Shown here one piece after another: positions 1-8,738 of a stretch of 64,000 nucleotides of DNA. Both the position numbers and the translations under genes were made by a program. The notes under the pieces are model-generated. The model saw only the letters and a program-made list of their open reading frames with translations. It was not told where the DNA came from and made no database searches. Source of the DNA: Micromonospora sp. Llam0 (GTDB lineage Bacteria; Actinomycetota; Actinomycetes; Mycobacteriales; Micromonosporaceae); the NCBI RefSeq assembly GCF_003751085.1, contig NZ_RJJY01000002.1, forward strand, positions 434,001 to 498,000. Reading direction: 5' to 3'. Positions within the stretch are counted from its first letter, which is position 1; every line of letters starts with the position of its first letter.

Positions 1-1
1 G

Positions 2-469
2 GTGGAGGCGCAGGCGCTGCGGGATCTGCGGCGGATCGTCGACCTGGCTGCTGCTGAGGTGGCCGGGCCGGTGGTGCGTGCGGGCCGTGAGCGGGCGCGT
101 GCCGCCTGGGATGCCGCCTGGGCCGCCGGGGATGCCGCCAGGGCCGCCGGGGCCGCCGCCGGGGCCGCCGCCAGGGCCGCCTGGGATGCCGCCTGGGCCG
201 CCGGGGCCGCCTGGGCCGCCGGGGCCGCCGGGGCCGCCGCCGGGGCCGCCGGGGCCGCCGCCGGGGCCGCCGGGGCCGCCGCCTGGGCCGCCGGGGCCGC
301 CGCCTGGGATGCCGGGGCCGCCTGGGCCGCCGGGGCCGCCGCCGGGGATGCCGCCAGGGCTGCCGGGGCCGCCGGGGCCGCCGGGGAGCGGCTCGCACCC
401 ACCGTCGACCAGCTGCAGCAGTCCGCCATCGACCTGTACCGCCGCATGATCCAGCCGACGGAGGACTGA
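2..469 (+). CDS. Alanine-rich repeat phage protein, possibly 5'-partial
   Basis: About 155 residues from a GTG at 2, but the frame touches the window edge, so the true start may lie further left. The middle (roughly residues 35-128) is almost entirely Ala, Gly, Trp, Asp and Arg in AWDAAWAAG and AGAAAGAA units, encoded by a GCCGCCGGG-type microsatellite. The ends are not repetitive: an N-terminal charged helix and a C-terminal segment with LQQSAIDLYRRM. Such Ala-rich helical repeats occur in hypothetical actinophage proteins; the function is unknown. It is followed after 3 bases by the next phage gene. Confidence 0.6.
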   Translation: MEAQALRDLRRIVDLAAAEVAGPVVRAGRERARAAWDAAWAAGDAARAAGAAAGAAARAAWDAAWAAGAAWAAGAAGAAAGAAGAAAGAAGAAAWAAGAAAWDAGAAWAAGAAAGDAARAAGAAGAAGERLAPTVDQLQQSAIDLYRRMIQPTED

Positions 470-472
470 CCC

Positions 473-964
473 ATGTCGACTGACCTGCCCATCATCGTGC
501 TCATCGTCGCCATCGGCCTGCTCATCCTCGGCGGGCTCGGCTACGCCACCAACGCGATCGTCACCGCCAGCCTGCCCACCCCCGACGACGGGCCGGTTGT
601 CGACGTCGACCAGGCCGGCGACGCCACCGAACTGCTGCCCGCCCAACAGGCCAGCATCGACACCCACATCGGCACCGTGGACCACACCGGGGCGGATGAC
701 GAGTGGGCCGGCGTACTGCACCAGGCGGTGACGGAGCGGGCCCGGGAGCTGCCCCGCGTGCAGCGTCGGCTGCGGGACGACTGGCGGGAGTTGATCGCCG
801 ACGACATCCCGCAGCTGCAGCCCACCGCCCGCTACGAGGGCCGGCACTCCGACGAGTCCATCGAGATGCGGATCGTCCCCGCCGGCTGGATGCCACCCAT
901 CGGCCCGCACCGGATCGCCGCCATGGTCGACAGCACCGCGCAGATGCCGGCGGTGCGCGCCTGA
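473..964 (+). CDS. Small membrane-anchored phage protein
   Basis: This protein has 163 residues. Residues about 5-30 form one hydrophobic segment (IIVLIVAIGLLILGGLGY) and the rest is hydrophilic, which suggests an N-terminal anchor with a cytoplasmic or external tail. No family is recognised. Its TGA overlaps the ATG of the helicase gene (ATGA), so the two are probably translationally coupled in the early operon. Confidence 0.75.
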   Translation: MSTDLPIIVLIVAIGLLILGGLGYATNAIVTASLPTPDDGPVVDVDQAGDATELLPAQQASIDTHIGTVDHTGADDEWAGVLHQAVTERARELPRVQRRLRDDWRELIADDIPQLQPTARYEGRHSDESIEMRIVPAGWMPPIGPHRIAAMVDSTAQMPAVRA

Positions 965-2370
965 TGATCAGCACCGACAACGAACTGCGGCTCGCCGACC
1001 TCGTCGGCACCGACACCGACCACGAACCGGCGCCACCAGTCGACACCGAGCCGACACCGGCCACCGGTGGCCTGGTCCTGTCCGGGCAGCAGACCGAAGC
1101 CGCCGACAAGATCCGCGACTGGTACGCCGACGACAGCGACAGCGCGCAGGTCTTCAGGTTGTTCGGGTACGCCGGCACCGGCAAAACCAGCACCGCGCGC
1201 AGCATCGTCGACCAGCTCGGACTGCGCACCGTCCACTACGCCGCCTTCACGGGCAAGGCCGCCTATGTGTTGCGCCAACGCGGCTGCTTCGGGGCGTCGA
1301 CCGTCCACTCGCTGATCTATCAGCCCGTCGAGAAGGTCGTCGAAGAGCTCAACAAGCTACGTCGTCAGCTGCCGGACACCCACGACCCGGACGAGCGTGC
1401 CGAACTCCTCGCCGAAATCCGCCGGCAGCAGCACAAGGCCGACAGCCCGGACTGGATCCTCAAAGACGCATCGGAGCTGGAAGACACCCAGCTGCTCGTC
1501 TTGGACGAGGTGTCCATGGTGGGCGAACGCATGGCCAAGGACCTCCTCGGCTACGGGTGCAAGATCCTGTGCCTCGGCGATCCGGCGCAGCTGCCCCCGG
1601 TTGACGGGGGCGGATGGTTCATCAACGCCCAGCCGAACCATCTACTGACGGAACTCCACCGATCCGCCCTCGACTCCCCGGTGACGAGGATGGCGACCGC
1701 GATCCGAAACTCGGCCCCGGGCGAACGCGACTACGGGGTGTCCGGTCCGGACGGCACCAGCGGACGCGTCAACCAGCTCACCCTGCAAGATCTGCTCACC
1801 TTCGACCAGGTCCTCGTCGGGCGTAACGCCACCCGCTGGCAAGCCGTCCACCTTCTACGGGCGTTGCGCGGACTGATCGGACCGCCGCAGCCCGGTGACC
1901 GGATCATCGTCCTCGCCAACAGCTCTGAGTGTCAGGTGTTCAACGGGCAGCAGTTCGACGTCCTCGACCGGCGCGACGATCCGACCGGACGCAACGACCG
2001 CTACCACCTCATCGTCCAAGACGACGAAGGCAACACCCGGCACCTCACCACCTGGGCGTCCGGCTTCAAGGACCTCGACGGCGAACGCGAAGCCAAGCGC
2101 AACGGCCGCGGCACCATCGTCGCCGCCACCTACGGCCAAGCCATCACCACCCACAAGAGCCAAGGGTCGCAGTGGCCGTCAGTGCTGGTCGTCGACGAGT
2201 CGTCCGTGTTCTACGGCGCCGCGTACCGCGAACACGAGAAGACGGCCGGCCGCGAAGTCGCGGCGATCGAAGGACACGTCAACGGCCGCCGCTGGCTGTA
2301 CACCTCGGTGACCCGTGCCGCTGAGCGGGCTGTGATCGTGCCGTCCCTGAACGGGGTGATCACCGCATGA
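964..2370 (+). CDS. RecD-like ATP-dependent DNA helicase
   Basis: This 468-residue superfamily 1B helicase unwinds DNA using ATP and probably acts in phage replication or recombination. Walker A is GYAGTGKT (about residues 68-75), Walker B is LLVLDEVSM (Asp181, Glu182), and a C-terminal UvrD_C_2-type motif THKSQGSQW lies near residue 397. The start was set at the ATG overlapping the upstream stop; the frame is open further left, but that sequence lies inside the previous gene. It sits directly before an HTH protein and a Cas4-like nuclease, a helicase-nuclease pairing reminiscent of RecBCD/AddAB chemistry. The partnership is inferred. Confidence 0.9.
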   Translation: MISTDNELRLADLVGTDTDHEPAPPVDTEPTPATGGLVLSGQQTEAADKIRDWYADDSDSAQVFRLFGYAGTGKTSTARSIVDQLGLRTVHYAAFTGKAAYVLRQRGCFGASTVHSLIYQPVEKVVEELNKLRRQLPDTHDPDERAELLAEIRRQQHKADSPDWILKDASELEDTQLLVLDEVSMVGERMAKDLLGYGCKILCLGDPAQLPPVDGGGWFINAQPNHLLTELHRSALDSPVTRMATAIRNSAPGERDYGVSGPDGTSGRVNQLTLQDLLTFDQVLVGRNATRWQAVHLLRALRGLIGPPQPGDRIIVLANSSECQVFNGQQFDVLDRRDDPTGRNDRYHLIVQDDEGNTRHLTTWASGFKDLDGEREAKRNGRGTIVAATYGQAITTHKSQGSQWPSVLVVDESSVFYGAAYREHEKTAGREVAAIEGHVNGRRWLYTSVTRAAERAVIVPSLNGVITA

Positions 2371-2690
2371 CCAGCTGCATCGCCGAGAGGCACGGCACCG
2401 CCTGGATGTACCGAAGGTGGGGATGCCGCTGCCCCGACGCCGTCGCCGCCCGACGCGCACACCGCAACGCCGGCCGGACCGTCAGCACCGACATCGACCC
2501 CGTAGCCGTCCAACGTGCAATCCGCGGCGACCTCAACCAGCCGCTCACCTTGGCCGAACGGGCCGCCGCCGTCGCGCAGATGACGGCCGCCGGCTGCACC
2601 TCCCAGCTGATCGCCGACCGGCTCGGCATCGACCAGCGGACCGTCGTCCGACACCGGGCACGACTCCGCAAGATTGGAGCACTGCGGTGA
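2367..2690 (+). CDS. Helix-turn-helix protein with N-terminal Cys pair
   Basis: This protein has 107 residues. The C-terminal half reads as an HTH: LTLAERAAAVAQMTAAG, then SQLIADRLGIDQRTVVRHR, ending in a basic helix (about residues 62-104). The N-terminus has Cys4 and a CRCP pair near residues 20-22. It resembles small DNA-binding proteins encoded among actinophage replication genes, either a regulator or a replication accessory. It overlaps the helicase stop by ATGA and the following nuclease start by GTGA. Confidence 0.8.
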   Translation: MTSCIAERHGTAWMYRRWGCRCPDAVAARRAHRNAGRTVSTDIDPVAVQRAIRGDLNQPLTLAERAAAVAQMTAAGCTSQLIADRLGIDQRTVVRHRARLRKIGALR

Positions 2691-3730
2691 CCACCGGTAT
2701 CAGCGACACCGACCTGCAAGCCCTGATCGGCCGGCTCACCGCCGGCACCACCACACCGCACGCCCCGGCACCGGTCAAGCGGCCGCACCCGTGCGACGAC
2801 ATGTTCTGTTCGGGCACCGCGCAGGCGTGCGGCTGGTCGGCGGTGGAGCACATGGCCGGGTCGACCGGCGGCGCGTCGATGGCCGCCCCCGCACCGGCCA
2901 AGCCGGTCGGCCCGCCACCGGCCACCATCGGCGAACTCCGGCCCGTCCTCGTCGACTACGAGAACAGCCGCCCCCGGTCCATGCAAGTCGCCCTCGGCCC
3001 CTCCGAGCTTGGCACGCCGTGCCAGCAGCAGATCGCCCGAAAGCTGGTCGGCGCACCACGACGGCCGATCACCGCCCCGGCGTGGGCGCCGTTCCAGGGC
3101 ACCGCCGTTCACCGGTCGATGGAAGAGGTCGTCGCGTTCTGGAATCAGCAGCTCGGCCGGGAACGGTGGCTGGCCGAGGATCGGCTCCTCGTCGACCCCG
3201 GCATGGACGGCGTCGACCCGGTCGAAGGCAACGGCGACGCGTTCGACACCGACCACGACATGGTCGTCGACTGGAAACACACCGGGAAGACCGCCCGGGA
3301 GAAGCTGCTCCGCGCCCAGCGGATGCGCAAGCCGCCGGCCGAGCAGGTGTCACCGGAGTACCGCGTCCAAGGGCATCTGTACGGCTACGGGCACGCCAAG
3401 AAAGGGCGACCGGTGCGCTGGGTGCGGCTGGTGCTGCTGGCCCGCAGCCACAACTTCGACGAGTCAGCTGAGTGGACCGAGGCCTACAACCCGGACATCG
3501 CCATCGCCGCGATCGACCGCTACTACGCCACCCACGACCTGATCGGCGCGCTCGGCGGCAAGACCAACATCGGCGACCTGGTCGCCGCCGTACCCGCCAC
3601 CCCGAACCGCGACACCTGCAAATGGTGCCCGTTCCTGCGCCCCGACCAGCCCGCCAACTGGGGCGGCTGCCCCGGAGACCGCACCACCGAGAAAGTCACG
3701 GCCACCACCATGGCCGGACTCATCGCATAA
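2687..3730 (+). CDS. Cas4/RecB-like PD-(D/E)XK nuclease with Cys cluster
   Basis: This 347-residue protein has the RecB/Cas4 nuclease signature VVDWKHTG (Asp195, Lys197). It also has one upstream Cys (Cys112 in LGTPCQQQ) and a C-terminal CKWC (311, 314) plus GGCPG (328), the layout of four cysteines that bind a 4Fe-4S cluster in Cas4 and AddB-type nucleases. The likely role is exonuclease processing of DNA ends in phage recombination or replication. The GTG start overlaps the stop of the HTH gene; the longer upstream frame lies over that gene and was rejected. No CRISPR array or other cas gene is present. Confidence 0.85.
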   Translation: MTTGISDTDLQALIGRLTAGTTTPHAPAPVKRPHPCDDMFCSGTAQACGWSAVEHMAGSTGGASMAAPAPAKPVGPPPATIGELRPVLVDYENSRPRSMQVALGPSELGTPCQQQIARKLVGAPRRPITAPAWAPFQGTAVHRSMEEVVAFWNQQLGRERWLAEDRLLVDPGMDGVDPVEGNGDAFDTDHDMVVDWKHTGKTAREKLLRAQRMRKPPAEQVSPEYRVQGHLYGYGHAKKGRPVRWVRLVLLARSHNFDESAEWTEAYNPDIAIAAIDRYYATHDLIGALGGKTNIGDLVAAVPATPNRDTCKWCPFLRPDQPANWGGCPGDRTTEKVTATTMAGLIA

Positions 3731-3763
3731 CCACCACCAAACACAACAAGCGAAAGGAACAAA

Positions 3764-4498
3764 ATGTCACTCGATGACGCGAATGAGCTTCTCATGGGCG
3801 GCGGGGTCCGCTCCTTCCAGTTCAACCAGCTCGGCGACACCTGCACCGGTCAGATCGTCGACCAGCCCAAGGTCGAGGACTGCTACAAGATGAAGTTCGA
3901 CGCCCAGGCCCGCCGCTGGGAGCGCACCGACGAACTCGACAAGTGGCCGTCGGGGGAGACGAAGCGGCAGATCGTCCTCACCGTCCAGACCGAGCAGCGG
4001 GCCGACCCGGACGACGATGGCCGCCGCATCCTCTACATCCACTCCCGCATCCAGGGCGCGATGCGCGACGCCGTCAAGGCGTCCGGAGCCAAGGGGCTCG
4101 CGATCGGCGGCACCGTCACGGTCACCTGGTCGTCCGGTGCCGGCACCCAAGACGGCGGACCGAAGCTGTACACCTGCCGGTACTCGCCGCCCAGCGTAGA
4201 TCCGGGGGCGCTGCTGCCCGCCCAGCAGCCGGCGGCGGCAACCAGCCCGGCACCGGCAACCAACGGTGCGGCCGCCGCTGTTCCGCCGCCGCCCCCGGGT
4301 GTCGACGCGAACGTGTGGGCGCAGATGACCCCCGCCCAGCGGCAGGCCATCCTCGCCGCCGTCGCCCCCGCCACCCCGGCCGCACCCCCGCCGCCGGTCC
4401 CGGCCGGCATCGACCCAGCGACGTGGGCCGCCCTGCCCGACATTCAGCGGCAGGCCATCCTCGCCGCCATGGCCCCCGCCGGCCAGCCCGCCTTCTAA
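3764..4498 (+). CDS. Conserved early phage protein, possibly ssDNA-binding
   Basis: This protein has 244 residues and is preceded by GAAAGGAAC. The first about 145 residues are rich in beta-type sequence (TCTGQIVDQP, KRQIVLTVQTE, RILYIHSRIQ, GGTVTVTWSSG), compatible with an OB fold. The rest is Pro/Ala-rich and contains two copies of a unit of about 30 residues ending QRQAILAAVAP and QRQAILAAMAP. Position between nuclease and primase, together with this layout, suggests a ssDNA-binding role, but no diagnostic motif is visible. Confidence 0.8.
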   Translation: MSLDDANELLMGGGVRSFQFNQLGDTCTGQIVDQPKVEDCYKMKFDAQARRWERTDELDKWPSGETKRQIVLTVQTEQRADPDDDGRRILYIHSRIQGAMRDAVKASGAKGLAIGGTVTVTWSSGAGTQDGGPKLYTCRYSPPSVDPGALLPAQQPAAATSPAPATNGAAAAVPPPPPGVDANVWAQMTPAQRQAILAAVAPATPAAPPPPVPAGIDPATWAALPDIQRQAILAAMAPAGQPAF

Positions 4499-4510
4499 CC
4501 CGCCTTCTAA
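4487..4510 (+). repeat. 12-bp tandem duplication spanning a stop codon
   Basis: CCCGCCTTCTAA occurs twice head to tail (4487-4498 and 4499-4510). The first copy ends in the TAA of the upstream gene, so the second repeats the last three codons and stop. It looks like a recent slippage or strand-switch event beside a large palindrome. Confidence 0.9.
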
Positions 4511-4523
4511 CCCGCCCGAGTCC

Positions 4524-4559
4524 GGCCGGCCTGGGGGTGACGTCACCCCCAGGCCGGCC
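4524..4559. terminator. 36-nt perfect palindrome, terminator-like
   Basis: Every base from 4524 to 4559 pairs with its mirror around the centre at 4541/4542 (core GGGGGTGACGTCACCCCC). As RNA it would form a stem of about 16 bp with a 4-nt loop and very high GC. There is no U tract. It lies between the Pro/Ala-rich early protein and the GTG at 4582. It could be a terminator or processing site, or a binding site for a dimeric protein (TGACGTCA core). Confidence 0.8.
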
Positions 4560-4581
4560 AACCCGACAGGAAGGGAGCACC

Positions 4582-4863
4582 GTGGCCAGCAGTCCCGCTG
4601 AGGCGTCCGCCCTCGCCCGCATCGCCCTCCACCGCATGCACAACGACCTCACCCTCGTCACCGACGCATTCCAGCGCGGCGGCAACGAGGACGCGGCCCG
4701 ACGTCTCATCGCCGAGCAGCGCGCCGACGAACTCAACCAGGCGCTACGCGAGGTCCTGGCCCAGCTCAACCGGTCGTGCACCGGCAAGCCCGAAGACATG
4801 CCGGCTACTGCCGACGTGGACCGGTGGCGGGCACTGCTCGCCGAACAACCCGCCGCCGACTAA
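4582..4863 (+). CDS. Small hypothetical phage protein
   Basis: This protein has 93 residues from a GTG preceded by AGGAAGGG. The sequence is helical and charged (ALARIALHRMHNDLTLVTDA, RRLIAEQRADELNQALREVL) and probably forms a short helical bundle or coiled coil. No family is recognised. The same frame runs open upstream to 3943, but there it shadows the previous gene. Confidence 0.75.
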   Translation: MASSPAEASALARIALHRMHNDLTLVTDAFQRGGNEDAARRLIAEQRADELNQALREVLAQLNRSCTGKPEDMPATADVDRWRALLAEQPAAD

Positions 4864-4947
4864 CCAGCCGTCGCCGACCTGTTCGATCCTGCCGGGCCAG
4901 CACCGACCACCCTTCGGTGCTGCCCCGGTGTCACCACGGGAGCCGCA

Positions 4948-7761
4948 TTGACCACAATCACAGCACCAACCGCCGCAGCAGACCCGGCCCAATGGGTCGC
5001 GTGGCTCGGCATCCTCCACGCGGCCACCCCCGGACACCTGCACATCTGCTCTACCGGCGACTGGACCGGCCACACCTACCCCACCAACCAACTCGACCAG
5101 GCCGCCGCCTACATCGCCCAGCTCGACGGCCGTGAGGGCATCTACCTCCGCATCACCAGCCTCAAGGAACCGCTCGCCCCCGGCCGCCGCGGTGGCGCCA
5201 CCGACTCAGCAAGCCTGCCCGCCCTCTGGGCTGACCTCGACATCGCCGGCCCCGGCCACGCCGAACAAGACCTCCCCCCCGACGAGACAGCCGCCCGCCA
5301 GGTCATCACCACCAGCGGCCTACCCGACCCGTCCATCTGGATCCACTCCGGTGGCGGCCTGTACCCCATCTGGCTCCTCGACCAGCCGTGGCAGCTGACC
5401 GACTCCGACCAGCTCGACGCCGCGAAGGCCTTGGCGAAGGACTGGCAGGCCGTGATCGAGCACGCCGCCGCCTCCCACGGGTGGCGGTACGGCCGCGGCG
5501 TCGGCGACCTCGCCCGCGTCCTCCGTATCCCCGGCACCATCAACCGCAAGGAAGGCCTGGCCCGGCCGTGCCGCATCATCGGCGGCGCCGGCTACCGCTA
5601 CACCACCCGCCACCTCACTGACGCGTTGGCCGCCGCCAAGACGCGCATCGCACCCGAACCCGCTACCACGGTCGGCAGCAGCCTGATCACCCCCAACCGG
5701 GACCGCCGCCCCGGCGAGATCACACCCCTCGACGACTTCAACGCCCGCGCCACCTGGACTCAGGTGCTCGGGCCTGCCGGCTGGCGAGAGCACTACCGGG
5801 CAGACGACGTCACCTACTGGACCAGGCCCGGCAAGCAAACCGGCATCTCCGCGTCGACCAACGCGCTCGGCACCGACCGGCTCCACGTGTTCACCACCGG
5901 CGCCGCACCGCTCGACGGCGGCGAGTCCTACTCGAAAGCCGGCACGTACGCGGCGTTGCACTACGGCGGAGACCACCACGCCGCCGCCAAGCAGCTCGCC
6001 CGGCAAGGCTTCGGCACACCCCTACCGGAGCCCGGTGCGGACCAGGCACAGCTGATCGCCGACATCCTCGGCCCCACCCCGGCGACCAGCCCGGCCGTAC
6101 CGGCACCGGTCCAGCAGCCCGCCGACCCGCCGGCGCCCACCACACCGCCAGCACCAGCCGCACCGGCCGAGACACCGATCCGGATCTGGGCCCCCGAAGT
6201 CGACGTCACCACCACCGCCGTCGCCGCCGACTGGCTCCGCGAAGAAGCCGGCCGCGGCCGCCTCGCCGGCCTGTTCATCCGACACGACCAAGTCGTCCAC
6301 ACCCCCCGCGAAGGCGAAGACGGCTACATCCCCCTCACCGCCAACGGCTTCAACAACGACGGACCCGCCCAAATCCGCGCCGTCAACGACTCCACCCTCG
6401 CCAGCCGAATCACCTTCACCTACGGCTGCTACCGCATCGTCAAACGCGACGGGAAACCTGAACCGGTCCAGGCCACCTTCCCCCGCGGCGCCGCACGCAT
6501 CAGCGTCGACGTCCCCGACATGCTCCCCAACCTTCGGCACCTCCGCGGCGTCATCCACACCCCACTCGTCCGCGCCGACGGCACCCTCCTCGTCGCACCG
6601 GGCTACGACCCCGGCACCGGACTGCTGCACCTGCCCGAACCCGGGCTGACCGTACCGGCGGTACCCGACCAGCCGGCCGCCGCCGACGTTGCCGCCGCCG
6701 TCGCCCTGGTCGACGAGATGCTCGCCGGGTTCCCGTTCGTCAACCAGCACTACAAGGCCAACTACATCGGGAACCTGCTCACCCCGCTGCTCCGCGCCGT
6801 CTGCCCACCGCCGTACAAGATGCACGCCGTCGAAGCCCACCAACCCGGCTCAGGCAAGACCCTCCTCGCCCAGCTGTCACGACACATCCACGGCGGCGTG
6901 TTCCGCGCCGAGCTGCCCGAAGACGACGCCGAGCTGCGGAAGCAGATCACCGCGATCCTGACGGTAACGACCGGATCGGTGGTCATCCTCGACAACGTCG
7001 CCGGCAAGCTGCAGTCGTCCACCCTGGCCGGGCTCCTCACCGCGGACGTGTGGGACGACCGCCCCCTCGGCGCCACCGCGATCACCCGGGCCAGCAACGA
7101 CCGGCTGTGGACCATCACCGGCAACAACCTCGCCATCGGAGGCGACCTGCCCCGCCGCACCATCCGCACCGTCATCGACCCCCAACAACCAAACCCAGAG
7201 TTGCGTACCGGATTCGCCATCCCGAACTTGGAAGAGTGGGTGATACAGCGGCGGGGGGAACTGCTTCATGCGCTGCTGGCCATCATCCGCGCCTGGGTCG
7301 TCGCCGGCCGGCCGCTGCCGCCGGAACGGGCATCGGACGGGTACAGCAGATGGACCCGGACCGTTGAAGGAATCGTCACGCACGCCGGGATCGGCGGCCA
7401 GTTCGACCACCCGTCCACGCGCGTTGATCTCGGCACCGATGATGACGACTGGGCCATGTTCCTGGCCGCTGTGCATCGGGCGTACGGGGTACGGAAGTGG
7501 ACGGCGAAGGAACTTCTCGCCGATGTCGATACGGGCAATCTGATGAATCCTGCGCCGATTCCTGCGGATGCGTTGCCGGATGAGTTGGCGGCGAAGGCGG
7601 CGAGGGCGGGGCGCGGTCCGGTGGGCATCGCGAAGAGCTTGGGGTGGTGGCTGCGCAACCGAGAGGGCCGGTGGGCGGGTGGTCTGGCGGTCCGCTGTGT
7701 CGGCGAGGCATCGGATAAGGCCAAGTTGTGGCAGATCCGGACAGAGCAGGACACGGAGTAG
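4948..7761 (+). CDS. Phage primase-polymerase/ATPase replication protein
   Basis: This 937-residue replication initiator starts at a TTG after CGGGAG. The N-terminal half resembles primase-polymerase (AEP) domains: WADLDI with Asp96 and Asp98 as probable metal ligands, WIHSGGGLYPIW (His133, near the second catalytic motif) and LARVLRIPGTINRK near 190-200. A Pro/Ala-rich linker lies near 385-410. The C-terminal half carries an ATPase core: HQPGSGKT (Lys637) and VVILDNVAG (Asp682), with an arginine-rich sensor region after it. It probably primes and unwinds DNA at the phage origin. No separate family A or B DNA polymerase is seen in the window. Confidence 0.88.
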   Translation: MTTITAPTAAADPAQWVAWLGILHAATPGHLHICSTGDWTGHTYPTNQLDQAAAYIAQLDGREGIYLRITSLKEPLAPGRRGGATDSASLPALWADLDIAGPGHAEQDLPPDETAARQVITTSGLPDPSIWIHSGGGLYPIWLLDQPWQLTDSDQLDAAKALAKDWQAVIEHAAASHGWRYGRGVGDLARVLRIPGTINRKEGLARPCRIIGGAGYRYTTRHLTDALAAAKTRIAPEPATTVGSSLITPNRDRRPGEITPLDDFNARATWTQVLGPAGWREHYRADDVTYWTRPGKQTGISASTNALGTDRLHVFTTGAAPLDGGESYSKAGTYAALHYGGDHHAAAKQLARQGFGTPLPEPGADQAQLIADILGPTPATSPAVPAPVQQPADPPAPTTPPAPAAPAETPIRIWAPEVDVTTTAVAADWLREEAGRGRLAGLFIRHDQVVHTPREGEDGYIPLTANGFNNDGPAQIRAVNDSTLASRITFTYGCYRIVKRDGKPEPVQATFPRGAARISVDVPDMLPNLRHLRGVIHTPLVRADGTLLVAPGYDPGTGLLHLPEPGLTVPAVPDQPAAADVAAAVALVDEMLAGFPFVNQHYKANYIGNLLTPLLRAVCPPPYKMHAVEAHQPGSGKTLLAQLSRHIHGGVFRAELPEDDAELRKQITAILTVTTGSVVILDNVAGKLQSSTLAGLLTADVWDDRPLGATAITRASNDRLWTITGNNLAIGGDLPRRTIRTVIDPQQPNPELRTGFAIPNLEEWVIQRRGELLHALLAIIRAWVVAGRPLPPERASDGYSRWTRTVEGIVTHAGIGGQFDHPSTRVDLGTDDDDWAMFLAAVHRAYGVRKWTAKELLADVDTGNLMNPAPIPADALPDELAAKAARAGRGPVGIAKSLGWWLRNREGRWAGGLAVRCVGEASDKAKLWQIRTEQDTE

Positions 7762-7877
7762 GGGCGGCAGACCATGATCATCCGGGTTTCGGAGTTTTTC
7801 CGGTTTCTCTCAGCCTACGCGCGCGTGGGATCTAACGACGCAACTACAGCGCGTAACGGAGTCGTGGGGTGCGTTCC

Positions 7878-8237
7878 ATGACCGGCCGCAGAAAACCCGA
7901 GAAAGGTCGAAACCCGGTTGATCTTGAAGACCGGCGCACCAAGCACCTCGTCTCCACCCCCGCCAAGCTGACTACCTGCCCCCGCTGCAAGACACCCGTC
8001 CTCGTCGCCCTGGACGAAGGCTTGCGCGCCGTCGTCGACCTGGCCGCCATCCCACCGGCCGAAGAAATCCGCGCCCTCCTATCGGGCCGAAAAACGTACA
8101 CCCGGCTGCAGTGCGGCGAACTCGTCTACCGCGAACCCGACCGCATCCGCGGCGGCCTACTGAAAGGCGACCTCCACCAACAACACACCTGCCAGCGAAA
8201 GACCCGCCCCGCCCAACTCGAGCTATGGAGCAACTGA
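7878..8237 (+). CDS. Zinc-ribbon-like small phage protein
   Basis: About 119 residues. It has a CPRC pair near residue 33 and further Cys and His residues later (LQCGEL, QQHTCQRK), so it may bind one zinc. A GTG nine bases upstream (7869) is the alternative start. The family is common among actinophage early genes but its role is unknown. Confidence 0.75.
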   Translation: MTGRRKPEKGRNPVDLEDRRTKHLVSTPAKLTTCPRCKTPVLVALDEGLRAVVDLAAIPPAEEIRALLSGRKTYTRLQCGELVYREPDRIRGGLLKGDLHQQHTCQRKTRPAQLELWSN

Positions 8238-8239
8238 CA

Positions 8240-8728
8240 ATGCTGAGAATTGTTGTCTACGGCCAGCCCGCACCCCAAGGCAGCAAGCGGCATGTCGGCA
8301 AAGGCGTCATGGTCGAATCCAGCAAGAAAGTGCAGCCGTGGCGCACCGACGTCAAGAACGCCGCCGAAACGGCACTGCGGGAGAACCGGCAGCTGCGCAT
8401 CAACGGGCCGGTCACCGCCCGCATCATCTTCAGCCTGCCCCGGCCGAAGGCGCACTACCGCACCGGCCGCAACGCCCACCTCTTCCGCGACAACGCGCCG
8501 CCCCGCCCGGCCACCACACCCGACCTGTCCAAACTCATCCGCTCCACCGAAGACGCACTCACCGCAGCAGGGGTGTGGGCCGACGACGCCCGCCTCGTCG
8601 AGATCGCCCGCGCCGCGAAGGTGTGGTGCGGCGAAGACCCCGAAGCCCTGGACCGGCCCGGGGCGCTGATCGTCATCCAGCCCTACATCTCGATCACCAC
8701 CATCAGCCCGTCGTCCGACCTGCTCTGA
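8240..8728 (+). CDS. RusA-like Holliday junction resolvase
   Basis: This protein of about 162 residues belongs to the RusA endonuclease family, which resolves four-way DNA junctions during phage recombination or before packaging. The conserved acidic pattern is visible: PDLSKLIRSTEDAL (Asp95, Asp105), then GVWADDARLVEI (Asp115, Asp116), with a basic N-terminus GQPAPQGSKRH. The ATG at 8240 was chosen because GGAG lies 9 bases before it; an ATG at 8225 is in frame but lacks a ribosome site. Confidence 0.9.
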   Translation: MLRIVVYGQPAPQGSKRHVGKGVMVESSKKVQPWRTDVKNAAETALRENRQLRINGPVTARIIFSLPRPKAHYRTGRNAHLFRDNAPPRPATTPDLSKLIRSTEDALTAAGVWADDARLVEIARAAKVWCGEDPEALDRPGALIVIQPYISITTISPSSDLL

Positions 8729-8738
8729 GGAGACCGCC

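Noticed and set aside
78..449. Collagen-like Pro-Pro-Gly frame over the first gene
   Set aside because: It has no sensible ends, whereas the Ala-rich frame has ordinary globular N- and C-terminal sequence and a normal junction with the next gene.
2687..3730. A CRISPR system because of the Cas4-like nuclease
   Set aside because: No repeat-spacer array or other cas gene was seen; the nuclease sits in a phage replication operon.
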